The notes under the pieces: generated by a model
Told to the model about the DNA's origin: nothing
Seen by the model: only the letters and a program-made list of their open reading frames with translations
Databases searched by the model: none
Made by a program: the position numbers and the translations under genes
In this document: positions 32,558 to 41,800 of the stretch, one piece after another
Layout of the letters: every line of letters starts with the position of its first letter
Numbering within the stretch: the first letter of the stretch is position 1
NCBI RefSeq assembly: GCF_900312745.1
Contig: NZ_OMPD01000009.1
Location: 703,187-767,186 of the forward strand
Reading direction: 5' to 3'
Length of the DNA stretch: 64,000 nt
Source of the DNA: Aquimarina sp. AU58
GTDB taxonomy: Bacteria; Bacteroidota; Bacteroidia; Flavobacteriales; Flavobacteriaceae

Positions 32558-33613
32558 TTATTTCTTGATATATAGTGATTTAACTTCGTCTCTTGAACTT
32601 ACCTCAAGTTTTTTATACAGATTGTTGATATGAGTTTTTATAGTGCTAATACTTACAAACATGGTAGAAGCAATCTCTTTATTGGTCTTGTCATCAAGAA
32701 TAAGGTCTAATACTTTCTGCTCTTGTTGCGTAAGATTTTTTTCTGAACTATGAGACGCATTTATCTTTTTTCGATAGTTGAGAAATTGAAAAATGTTAAG
32801 CGCTATAGCACATGCTAATACTATCCATAACCACCAATTTTTGTATGAAACCTCTTTGGGGCTGATTATAAATTTGTCTGAAGCTAATTCTGTTTCATAT
32901 TGCTTGGTGTATGTGCTATTCGGATATTTTTTTTGTAATCGTTCTAATAGATTATCGTAATATGTGTTTTGTTTTAAATCTTCAAGGTAATGTGCATACA
33001 GATTGTTGGCTTTATCAGATAAAAAAGCATAAACATAAAGTTCTGTGAGGGGTTCGTTTTGGTTTTTTACGAAACGTTGTAATGTGGTAAACCATTTTTT
33101 TTCATTGATCTTACGATTGGTTTCACTTCTATATGAAGCAAAGGCAAAACGCATTTCATCAATGATAGAGTCGACTTTAATAAAAGCATTGCTTTTTTCA
33201 TTATTCGAAACAATTTTACAAAACATTTCATTATCAAAAGAAAAGGGTAAGGTAAGCGTATCTGTGTTATTGGCAATAAATAGTATTTCTCTACTATAAG
33301 GGCAAAATCCATTAAAATGAATTGGTTTTTTTTCATTTTCAGAACACCCTTCTATATGAATCCTATACATATGATTTTGTAATGGAAGATTATCTCCCGA
33401 AAAGCTAAAATAGCCCATCGAGTCACTTACCGTTTTCTGAATAATCTGTTCGGGATAGATCCCCGATAACTTTCTGTAATCCTCTATCAACGATAAATAA
33501 ATATCTCCCGACCAGTTTTTTTTATCGACATAGCCAGAAAATTCATATTGTGCCAAAAGTATTTTGGGACAAATCAATACACTAAAGTATAGTATTAGAA
33601 ATGGTAATTTCAT
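32558..33613 (-). CDS. Membrane-spanning LuxR-type transcriptional regulator
   Basis: The protein has 351 residues with a signal peptide (LPFLILYFSVLICPKILLAQ). A periplasmic sensor part of about 235 residues is followed by one membrane helix at about 260-280 (WWLWIVLACAIALNIFQFLN) and a cytoplasmic LuxR/GerE helix-turn-helix (294-351; LTQQEQKVLDLILDDKTNKE, then IASTMFVSISTIKTHINNLY). It thus joins an extracytoplasmic sensor directly to a DNA-binding domain without a kinase. The N-terminal sensor starts like a carboxypeptidase-regulatory or Ig-type domain (GYVDKKNWSGDIYLSL). The nearest likely targets are unknown. Confidence 0.8.
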   Translation of the reverse strand: MKLPFLILYFSVLICPKILLAQYEFSGYVDKKNWSGDIYLSLIEDYRKLSGIYPEQIIQKTVSDSMGYFSFSGDNLPLQNHMYRIHIEGCSENEKKPIHFNGFCPYSREILFIANNTDTLTLPFSFDNEMFCKIVSNNEKSNAFIKVDSIIDEMRFAFASYRSETNRKINEKKWFTTLQRFVKNQNEPLTELYVYAFLSDKANNLYAHYLEDLKQNTYYDNLLERLQKKYPNSTYTKQYETELASDKFIISPKEVSYKNWWLWIVLACAIALNIFQFLNYRKKINASHSSEKNLTQQEQKVLDLILDDKTNKEIASTMFVSISTIKTHINNLYKKLEVSSRDEVKSLYIKK

Positions 33614-33773
33614 GCATTTAAACCTTTTTAAAATTTGGTATTGCCCGTTTTATTATTTTTAATTTTCAAGCCAGGTTAAAAATATAGAAATTAATTTTAT
33701 AGTAATATTGTAACATAATAAAATTGTCATCTACTTATAAGTATAACATTTAATTTATTTTACATTACAAACT

Positions 33774-33929
33774 ATGAGTATCTGGAGAGTTATATTGGCT
33801 ATTTTTTTTCCACCATTATCGATATTAGATAAAGGTTGTGGGTCTGTCGTAATAGTATTGTTGTTAACTATTTGCGGTTGGGTACCTGGAGTGATAGCAG
33901 CATTGGTAATACTTAATAATCCAAAATGA
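33774..33929 (+). CDS. YqaE/Pmp3 family small membrane proteolipid
   Basis: ATG at 33774 opens a 51-residue frame ending in TGA 33927-33929. The protein starts MSIWRVILAIFFPPLSILDK and continues with GCGSVVIVLLLTICGWVPGV and IAALVILNNPK. This is the full Pmp3/YqaE pattern: a first helix with PPL, a short polar turn with a Cys, and a second helix with W-x-PG and a polar end. Such proteins are two-helix membrane peptides linked with stress and ion homeostasis in bacteria and yeast. It is easily missed because of its length, and the opposite-strand frame at 33755-33940 is not real. Confidence 0.9.
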   Translation: MSIWRVILAIFFPPLSILDKGCGSVVIVLLLTICGWVPGVIAALVILNNPK

Positions 33930-34064
33930 TAGAAAAACACTTCTGATTTTTCTACAGAAAGGTAGTCGATACAGTAAAAAAACAGGATAATTATGATTAA
34001 TACATAGCTACAATAATTGTGGCATACATTTAGTGGTACACTTTCGGATCCAAAATGAAGTCTT

Positions 34065-35630
34065 ATGATTAGAACGTTATTTTTATATGTATTAGTTCTT
34101 TTATTAACAGCTTGTTCTTCAGTAAAAAAATATAATCAACAAATCAGCGAATTTCATAGCCCAGAAGAAATACACGATGATATAGATTTTGCATATCGTA
34201 AATTACAAAAACTACACCCGGATTTGTATTGGTATATTAGTAAAGATTCATTGGATAAAAAAATATATAGATTAAAGAAAAGCATAAAGCAACCTGTATC
34301 CAGTATTATATTTTATAAAAAATTAGCTCCGGTAGTTGCCAGTATACGACAGGGGCATACTGCAATTTATCCTCCGTATAAGAAGCAAACAAGAAGAGAG
34401 AAAAAAATAAAAGGGAAAAGGAGTTACCCTTTTAAATCATTAGCTTTTTATAGTGTAGATAATAAGGTATATGTCGAAAAGAATTATGAAAAAAGTGATA
34501 CTCTAGTGGTGGGTTCGGAGATATTGAGTGTAGATCATCAAAAAACAAGTGATCTATTAGTGTCTTTTCAAAAATTACATACCGGGGATGGTTATAATAG
34601 AACATTTATCCCAAAGTATATTGGTCATGGTTTTGGAGTGTTTTATGCCAGAACACACCAACAAAAAGATAGTGTACTAGTGAAGCTAAAAACCAGAGAC
34701 AGTATTTATTCTCGTTATGTACATGCAGGATATAGCAAAAAGATGAAAAAGATAAAAAAGGATACTATAACTGTACCTGTAGAAAAGAAAAGTAAATCAG
34801 ATAAAAAAAAAGCCAGAAAAAAGAATAAAGAGATACGTAAACAGCATAATAAATATGGTTTTGATACGTACAAGAAAGAATACAATAGAAATTTTAAATT
34901 TATTACATCAGATAGTACTTCTGCTATTGCTTATATGAAAATAAGAAGTTTTACGAATGGGAATTATAAAGATTTTTATGAAGAAAGCTTCTCAAAGATA
35001 GATTCTGCAAGCAGTAAAAACCTTATTATAGATTTAAGAGGAAACCTGGGAGGCAGATTAGCAGAAATAGAAGAACTCTATTCGTATTTGACCGATAAAG
35101 AATATGTATTTATCGAAAAGGCAAAAATGACGAAACGGCTAAGCTTCTTATACCCACTTTTTCATACAAAATCCTGGATCGGGAAAACAGGAGCTATCCT
35201 GTTCTCTCCGGTGTTAACAACATACCAGTTTTTTAAAGTTAAAAAAGAAAAAGGAGATCCTTATTTTAAATTCAAGTATAGTAAACTCAGAACACCAAAA
35301 TCAAATTCATATACCGGTAAACTTTATGTTTTAATAGATGGGGAAAGTTTTTCTGCAAGTAGTATTTTATCTACTCATCTAAAAGCGACCAAACGTGCTA
35401 CTTTTGTAGGGGAAGAAACTGGTGGGGCATATAATGGTACCATTGCAGGCTTTTTTGCCTATGTAGAGCTTCCCAATTCTAAAATAAATATGAGAGTAGG
35501 GTTGATGAAAATAAACGCGCCTCATACTGTAGAACCCGATGGTTTTGGGATTAAACCAGATGTTTATATCGAAACAAAAAAAGGGGTAGACAAGGAGCTT
35601 GAATGGATATTGCAAGATGTAAATAAATAA
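34065..35630 (+). CDS. S41 family peptidase lipoprotein
   Basis: The protein has 521 residues with a lipoprotein signal (LVLLLTACSSVKKY). The C-terminal half carries the S41 core: NLIIDLRGNLGGRLAEIEEL, VLIDGESFSASSILSTHLKA with the nucleophilic Ser, and TFVGEETGGAYNGTIAGFFA. A lysine-rich insertion around residues 226-275 (KKSKSDKKKARKKNKEIRKQ) is unusual and highly positively charged. It is similar in plan to the S41 lipoprotein at 14163-15617. A short lipoprotein gene follows 15 bp downstream, so the two probably form an operon. Confidence 0.85.
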   Translation: MIRTLFLYVLVLLLTACSSVKKYNQQISEFHSPEEIHDDIDFAYRKLQKLHPDLYWYISKDSLDKKIYRLKKSIKQPVSSIIFYKKLAPVVASIRQGHTAIYPPYKKQTRREKKIKGKRSYPFKSLAFYSVDNKVYVEKNYEKSDTLVVGSEILSVDHQKTSDLLVSFQKLHTGDGYNRTFIPKYIGHGFGVFYARTHQQKDSVLVKLKTRDSIYSRYVHAGYSKKMKKIKKDTITVPVEKKSKSDKKKARKKNKEIRKQHNKYGFDTYKKEYNRNFKFITSDSTSAIAYMKIRSFTNGNYKDFYEESFSKIDSASSKNLIIDLRGNLGGRLAEIEELYSYLTDKEYVFIEKAKMTKRLSFLYPLFHTKSWIGKTGAILFSPVLTTYQFFKVKKEKGDPYFKFKYSKLRTPKSNSYTGKLYVLIDGESFSASSILSTHLKATKRATFVGEETGGAYNGTIAGFFAYVELPNSKINMRVGLMKINAPHTVEPDGFGIKPDVYIETKKGVDKELEWILQDVNK

Positions 35631-35645
35631 AACGATAAAATCAAT

Positions 35646-36236
35646 ATGATCAAAGAAAGAATAATTAGAACAGGTAGAGTAATTATCCTTATCATGACAG
35701 TAGCGATAGTACAAAGTTGTAAGAATGAAGATACATCTTCACAATCTGACGTTTTATTAAAATTATTTAGTTTAAAAACGTCTAATGATTGGATTATTAA
35801 AATCCCTGAAACAAATGCTAAATGTAAAATTTCAGAAGTTGATATAGATTCTTTACATGTGGCAAAAGGAGTGTATGTCGATGGAGAGGGACGAGGAGAA
35901 GTTATTGTTGATTATTTAAAAATAACAACCTTTAATCAATCTTCTAAAAATGAACTATATTTTGTGGTTCCTTTCAAGGTTTCAAATCAGGGTTCTGGTA
36001 TTTTTAATTATATAGGTATGTTTGTTTTAAATTATGAGGATAAAATAATTAAACAAATTGATTCTCATTTTTTGGGAGATAGAATTATAATTGATTCACT
36101 GGAGTACAATGGAAACGATACTCTTCAGATTCAATTTAAAGCCCATTCAGAACGACAAAGCTTTTCTGAAATTCCTGTAGAACGTAAAGAATTGAAAATT
36201 AATGTTAGTAAAAATGGTTTTAAGACTACTACATAA
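35646..36236 (+). CDS. Lipoprotein of unknown function
   Basis: The protein has 196 residues. The signal region (VIILIMTVAIVQSC) ends in a Cys lipobox. The mature part has a beta-type pattern with ITTFNQSSKNELYFVVPFKV and YIGMFVLNYEDKIIKQIDSH. No family is recognised. It lies 15 bp after the S41 peptidase gene and is likely translated from the same transcript. Confidence 0.75.
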   Translation: MIKERIIRTGRVIILIMTVAIVQSCKNEDTSSQSDVLLKLFSLKTSNDWIIKIPETNAKCKISEVDIDSLHVAKGVYVDGEGRGEVIVDYLKITTFNQSSKNELYFVVPFKVSNQGSGIFNYIGMFVLNYEDKIIKQIDSHFLGDRIIIDSLEYNGNDTLQIQFKAHSERQSFSEIPVERKELKINVSKNGFKTTT

Positions 36237-36435
36237 TTAGTATTCGCAAAAAAAGCTTATGTATAAAGCAATACTTATAGCTATTATATATTCTACAGTA
36301 TAATTTATAATATTTAATTTACTTTTACGTCACAGATCGAAAGTGTAAGTAAAAGTTAGCTGGGTACTATCCATAATCTTAATGAAAATAGATCTGTTAG
36401 AATAGGTACTCTAGTTCGAATAAATAATAAAGTAT

Positions 36436-37200
36436 ATGAAAAGATTTAGTCTTTGTGTGTTAACTATAGTATCATCTTTACTTTTGGTAGGATGTCAATT
36501 TTCCGAGCATTTGAATCTGAATGAAGATGGAACAGGAAAAATTACCATAAACTTTGATGGATCGGAGCTTATGAAGATGGGTGAAGGACAGGTTGCAGAA
36601 AAGAAAGAAAAAATAGACTCGCTACTGGTTTTTAACGATTTTTTAGAGGAGCATAAGGACAGTATTTCAAAATTGTCAAAAGAAATGCAGGAACGATTAC
36701 AAAGGTTAAAAGACTTTGAAATGCATATCGTAGTCAACTCTGAAGCTAAAGAAATGAATATGGATATGTACAAAGGCTTTAAAGACGTTTCTGAGTTAGG
36801 TGATATATTTAGTGATTTTAAAACTGCTATGGTTATCGAAGGCAAGAATAATAAGACTCCGGGAAGTGGGAGCACGTTTGATCCTCTCGAAACATTAACA
36901 TCGGAAGAAGGAGGGACCAAAGTAAGATATAGTTTTAAAAACAATAAGTTTAGTAGGATTACAGAGATTATTGACGAAGAAAAGGTTAAAAAAAGCATGG
37001 ATAGTTTAGAGAAAGCTAAAATGTTTTTAGCAAGCTCTAAATATAAATTGAAGTATACTTTTCCGAGAAAAATAGTAAAAATGTCATCTGATAAAGCCAC
37101 ATTTAGCTTAGATATGAAGAGTTTTATACTCGAAGTCGGGTTTATTGACTTTATGGAAAACCCTAAGATATTAGATGTCGAAGTAGAGCTTGAAAATTAA
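36436..37200 (+). CDS. Lipoprotein of unknown function
   Basis: The protein has 254 residues. The lipobox is SLLLVGC. The mature N-terminus QFSEHLNLNEDGTGKITINF (a short beta-hairpin with E-DG-G) is followed by a charged helical stretch (about 50-110) and a beta-rich C-terminal half (KYKLKYTFPRKIVKMSSDKA). The start pattern resembles lipoproteins whose mature part opens with a beta-strand repeat, but no family name can be given. It ends 44 bp before lipB on the same strand. The lipB promoter box lies in that gap, so the two genes need not be co-transcribed. Confidence 0.75.
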   Translation: MKRFSLCVLTIVSSLLLVGCQFSEHLNLNEDGTGKITINFDGSELMKMGEGQVAEKKEKIDSLLVFNDFLEEHKDSISKLSKEMQERLQRLKDFEMHIVVNSEAKEMNMDMYKGFKDVSELGDIFSDFKTAMVIEGKNNKTPGSGSTFDPLETLTSEEGGTKVRYSFKNNKFSRITEIIDEEKVKKSMDSLEKAKMFLASSKYKLKYTFPRKIVKMSSDKATFSLDMKSFILEVGFIDFMENPKILDVEVELEN

Positions 37201-37230
37201 AAAAAATATCATTTCACTTTTTTTAAGACG

Positions 37231-37238
37231 TATCTTTG
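37231..37238 (+). promoter_or_regulatory. lipB -7 box (TATCTTTG)
   Basis: TATCTTTG matches TAnnTTTG and ends only 6 bases before the lipB ATG at 37245. With the usual 5-7 base distance from this box to the start site, transcription would begin at or next to the A of the start codon, giving a leaderless message. Confidence 0.55.
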
Positions 37239-37244
37239 TGAACT

Positions 37245-37961
37245 ATGAATAAAAAAATTCAACTCCAGGATATTGGCCGTAAAGATTATAAAGAAACCTG
37301 GGAGTATCAGGAAACTCTTTTTAAAGAGATTTTAGATATAAAAATAAAAAATCGAAGAGAAGATGTAGGGCTTAGTACACCAAATCACTTTCTTTTTGTA
37401 GAACACCCACATGTATATACATTGGGTAAAAGTGGTGATATCAGCAATTTGTTATTATCAGAAGAGCAATTAAAAGAAAAAGAAGCCACATTTTATAAAA
37501 TTAATAGAGGAGGAGATATTACCTATCATGGCCCCGGGCAGATTGTAGGATATCCAATTCTTGATCTTGATAATTTCTTTACCGATATCCATAAGTATCT
37601 TCGTTTTTTAGAAGAAATGGTGATTCTTACTTTGGCAGAATATGATATTAATGCCACAAGAAGTGAAGGCGAGACTGGAGTGTGGATTGATGTGGGCACT
37701 CCGTTTGCCCGTAAAATCTGTGCTATGGGAGTTCGGGCCAGTCGCTGGGTTACAATGCATGGCTTTGCCTTAAATATTAATGCTAACCTGGGGTATTTTG
37801 ATCACATTATTCCTTGCGGAATTAAAGACAAAACCGTTACATCTTTGCATGTCGAATTAGGAGTAGATCGTGTAGACGTAGATGAGGTTAAAGCAAAGTT
37901 GCTAAAACATTTCACAACTCTTTTTGAAGCAGAATTTATACCACAAAAAGCCGAAATTTAA
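37245..37961 (+). CDS. lipB: Lipoyl(octanoyl) transferase
   Basis: The protein has 238 residues. It transfers octanoate from acyl carrier protein to lipoyl domains in lipoate synthesis. Signatures are HPHVYTLGK, RGGDITYHGPGQ (88-99) and YPILDL, with the catalytic pair Lys157 (FARKICAMGVRA) and Cys191 (HIIPCGI). Length is close to typical LipB. A hairpin GCCGAA/TTCGGC directly overlaps the stop codon and is followed by a T-rich stretch, a likely terminator. No lipA is in the window. Confidence 0.95.
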   Translation: MNKKIQLQDIGRKDYKETWEYQETLFKEILDIKIKNRREDVGLSTPNHFLFVEHPHVYTLGKSGDISNLLLSEEQLKEKEATFYKINRGGDITYHGPGQIVGYPILDLDNFFTDIHKYLRFLEEMVILTLAEYDINATRSEGETGVWIDVGTPFARKICAMGVRASRWVTMHGFALNINANLGYFDHIIPCGIKDKTVTSLHVELGVDRVDVDEVKAKLLKHFTTLFEAEFIPQKAEI

Positions 37962-37969
37962 TCTTCGGC
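37950..37969 (+). terminator. Hairpin overlapping the lipB stop codon
   Basis: GCCGAA and TTCGGC pair around an 8-nt loop that contains the TAA stop, and T-rich sequence follows. It could act as an intrinsic terminator, though the stem is short. Confidence 0.5.
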
Positions 37970-38222
37970 GTTTCATCTGTTTATTTTATTTGTAGTATCG
38001 GTCGGATAGGAATTCGCCAATACTAATTTTGGTTGATATTAACTACATTATTATGGTTCATTTCATACTAAAAAAGTTAATCCCGGGTTTTATATGTAAA
38101 GGTGATTTATTTTTTTGAGTGAAGTGAAAATAGGAGTAAAAAATAGCATTTTATAGCCACTGAAAAAAGTGTAAATCCCTTCATAATAACAATCTAATCT
38201 TTTTAATAAAAAAAGATTAAAA

Positions 38223-38771
38223 ATGATAAAACAGATGAAGGTATATACTTTTCTTAGTGCTCTTATGCTGGTATGGGCATGCAAAACTCAAAACACAGTC
38301 GATTCTTCAAAAGGAATAGCAGTAGTTTCTATACCTCATAATGATAAAGAGTATTGCCCGGAGGGGGGAGACTGTACTATCAAACTTCATAAAAATTCTT
38401 CGCTGGTGTTAAAAAAAGATACCACAGGTAGATATTATCCTGTTATCGAAAAAGGAGAGGGGATAGTTGTCGAATTTAAATTTTTAATCAAAGGGCCAGA
38501 AGGTACTGCAGATGGGGATTATTCTGAAACAATACATTTTGAAATCAATAAAGATGCAGAGACTTTACGTTTAAAAGGTGAGGCATTAAAACAAGTAGAT
38601 TTACTTTTTGGAAAACATTGTTTTTGTAGAGGAGAGGCAGGATATTATAAGGTAAAAGATGGGAGTTTAACGCTTCAAAAATCAAAAGACGAAATCAATA
38701 TTGATATATCCCTTAGCATACCTGAGGTTTCTCATAAAACCTTCAACATTAAAGAAAAAGTAAGACTTTAA
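38223..38771 (+). CDS. Lipoprotein of unknown function
   Basis: The protein has 182 residues. The signal region MKVYTFLSALMLVWAC (from the second Met) ends in a lipobox Cys. The mature part contains CPEGGDCTIKLHKNSSLVLK and a later KHCFCRGEAGYYKVKDG, giving two Cys-rich pairs that could form disulfides or bind metal. No family is recognised. A strong terminator follows. Confidence 0.75.
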   Translation: MIKQMKVYTFLSALMLVWACKTQNTVDSSKGIAVVSIPHNDKEYCPEGGDCTIKLHKNSSLVLKKDTTGRYYPVIEKGEGIVVEFKFLIKGPEGTADGDYSETIHFEINKDAETLRLKGEALKQVDLLFGKHCFCRGEAGYYKVKDGSLTLQKSKDEINIDISLSIPEVSHKTFNIKEKVRL

Positions 38772-38791
38772 TTCGGGTTTAACTTAAAAAA

Positions 38792-38823
38792 GTAAGCGAT
38801 GCATTTCTCAATGCATCGCTTAC
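38792..38823. terminator. Perfect hairpin between convergent genes
   Basis: GTAAGCGATGCATT and AATGCATCGCTTAC form a 14-bp perfect stem with a 4-nt loop. It lies between the convergent lipoprotein (plus) and metalloprotease (minus) genes and can serve both. Confidence 0.85.
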
Positions 38824-38846
38824 CATAATTAACTATAATCGAATAT

Positions 38847-41800
38847 TTACTCTTGTACAAATTGAAAAGATTTGTATTTACCTTCGCCTCCCGGGTTAAG
38901 TTTCAGGATATATAATCCCGATGGTAATGCACTGGTATTGATTGTTTTTTGAACTAACTTACCTTTCATTACGATTTTTCCAAGAATACTTACAATCTCA
39001 TATGAAGTATCTTTTTTAGAAACGATTACATGTAGTAAACGATCTTTTCCTACAGGATTAGGGAATGCAGATACTTCTACTTGTTTTGTAGTTGTTGTAC
39101 CCTCTATGGTTACTAATGATCTTGCAGAGGGGCTACCGATTGTAAATGTCGTAGCTTCAGAAGATCCGAAAGATCCTCCAGAGGCTATTGTTGTTCCTTC
39201 TGAAGTAAGCGTATATGATCCATTACCATAAGCACAGCAGATACCATCACCATACGTGTCATTAAGTGTAAAAGTATAGGTTCCTGGTTCTAAGCATTCT
39301 GTAATTGTTAATGTTGATCCATCAGGTTGAGAGTCATAAGTTCCTCCCGATGCAACGACCTGGTTATTGCTATCGGTAATTTGCCAGCTTGTCTCTTGTG
39401 GGTAATTGTCAAAATTAAGAGTTAATACTACATCAGTACAGGTAGTTTGTGATCCTCCTTCGCTCAGACTCACATCATCTATAGCTATATCACCTTGCCA
39501 GGTGTTGCCTGTAACTCCATTGAAACGTAATTGTACTGTAGCACCTAAGTATGTATTTAAATCTACATTTACCGATTGCCATGAATTCCCTTGATTTCCT
39601 GATTTAGACCAAACCGAGGTCCATGTAGCACCATTATCATTACTGGCTTCTAATGCTAAACTACCCATAGTTGAAGCGCCATACATGTGATACTTAAATG
39701 AGAAATTAGCTTTTGTCTGAGCGGTTAAATCAAAACAAGGAGAGTTAAGAATTGCTCTTTTGGTAGGATAATTAGGCGTAGACGATTCCATATATACATA
39801 ATAAGTTCCTTGTGAAGCACTAGAAGGTCCTGTGTTTCTAGATGGAGTTCCGTTAGCATCTACAGCCCAGTCAAAATCATCTCCGGTTGCCTGTTTCCAT
39901 GCTCCAAGAGTATTTTCAAATCCTTCAGTATATGGAAATGATGAGATCTCTGCGGTACAAGAAGAACCTCCTGTATCAGGAAGTGTAGTAATATTTACAG
40001 TAGTACTGGCATTAGATTCGTTACCAGAAGCATCTTTTGCTTTTACGCTAAAGCTGTAAGCAGTATCTGGTGATAATCCAGTAACCTGATAAGAAGTAGT
40101 AGTAACTGTAGAGATCACTGTAGTACCTCGATAAACATCATATCCGCTAACCCCTACATTATCGGTAGAAGCATCCCAGGAAAGATTAACTGTGGTCTTT
40201 GTAATATTAGAAGCTGCTAAATTAGCAGGAGTTGTTGGCGCCTGAGTATCTGGTTGTGAAAGCGTAGTTGCATTAGCAGTGTTACTGAAATTAGATTCAT
40301 TACCTGCTGCATCCTTTGCTTTTACTCTAAAACTATATGATGTATTAGCCGATAATCCGGTAACCTGATATGAAGTAGAGGTTACTGTAGTGACTACAGT
40401 ATTTCCCTGATAGATATCATATCCTGTAACCCCCACATTATCTGTAGCGGCGTTCCAGTTAAGATCAACAGTAGTTTGTGTGATATTTGAAGCAGCTAAA
40501 CCACCAGGAGTTGTAGGTGCTTGTGTATCTCCACCACTTCCTCCAGAGATTTCAAAATTAGCATTAGAAATATCATAGAAAATATGCCCAGATCCTCTGA
40601 CCATTATTCTGTTCTGTGTTCCTACTGCATTTGGCACAGTGATGCTATGAGAACCATCATTAGGTACTGCAGAGGCGATTGTTGTTGTATACGTATTTCC
40701 TCCATCGGTAGATAGTAAAATATCTACATTGGCAGCATTAATACCATTACTAGTTGTTCCGGCAACATCCCAGGTAACGGTTTGTGTTGATCCCGAAGCC
40801 CAGTTAACATTGGTGTTGGGTGCATTAACAACAAAAGGCCCAGCTGCACCAGCAACGGTTATTTTTGTATCGTCACTGGCAGTACTTGCTCCACCAGATG
40901 CATTATCTCTTACGGTAAGTCTAAAATTCATTGTTCTGCTTACAGAAGGAACAACCTCCCAGGTAGAAGAGGTTTGCCCCGAAATAACTGTTGGTAATGC
41001 CGGCATATATCTATCCGACGAAGCAGTTGGAGTTAAAGATCTAAAAGCAGGTCCGTTGGTCGAAGTGGCAACAGGTGGCATAGTTGCAGGTTGCGCGTCC
41101 ATTTGCTCCCAGCAATACGTAAGATTGTTTCCCGAATTAGCATCAGATCCATTACCTTTTAACACAAATGGTGTTGAGGCAGGAATCGTATAATCCTGTC
41201 CGGCATTAGCAGTAGGAGCAGCATTACCAGTATTAGTTTGATTACCACATGTACTGTTTCCTTGCGAAATATTCTGCCACATTTCCTGGATGCTAATTGC
41301 ATGAAAATAAGCATCACTATTGTTTTGTACGTTTGGAGAACAAATACCAGCATATCCCATAATCGTAGAAGCACTTCCTGGCTCTACAGATGCATTAGAT
41401 CTCTGGCAGCTATTATTTTGAGTATGATTTCCACCGTATTGGTGTCCCATTTCATGAGCAACATAATCTACATCATACGCATCTCCGATAGGACGACCAC
41501 TTCCTGTGATTCCTCGTGCCTTAGAATTTGTACAAGGAGATCTAAGTTGTGCCAGTCCTCCTCCTCCGGTGCTAAATGCATGTCCGATGTCATAATTGTT
41601 AAAACCAATAGCATTGTCACAAACAGTCTGACTTTCATTAATTAATGCATTGGCATTACTATTACTTAAGTTATCGGTATTAGCGTCTAGAAAAATGATA
41701 TCTGTATTATTATTTACCAGTACCATGGTAAGAGCAAGGTCTCTTTCAAAAATACCATTTACTCGAGTCATGGTGGTATTTACAGCAGAAAGTACAGCTT

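Noticed and set aside
33755..33940. Minus-strand frame of 61 codons
   Set aside because: The opposite strand at 33774-33929 encodes a clear YqaE/Pmp3 protein; the minus frame is its shadow.
39406..41645. Several plus-strand frames opposite the metalloprotease gene
   Set aside because: They are antisense shadows of the repeated Thr/Ser/Ala-rich FN3 and Ig-like domains.
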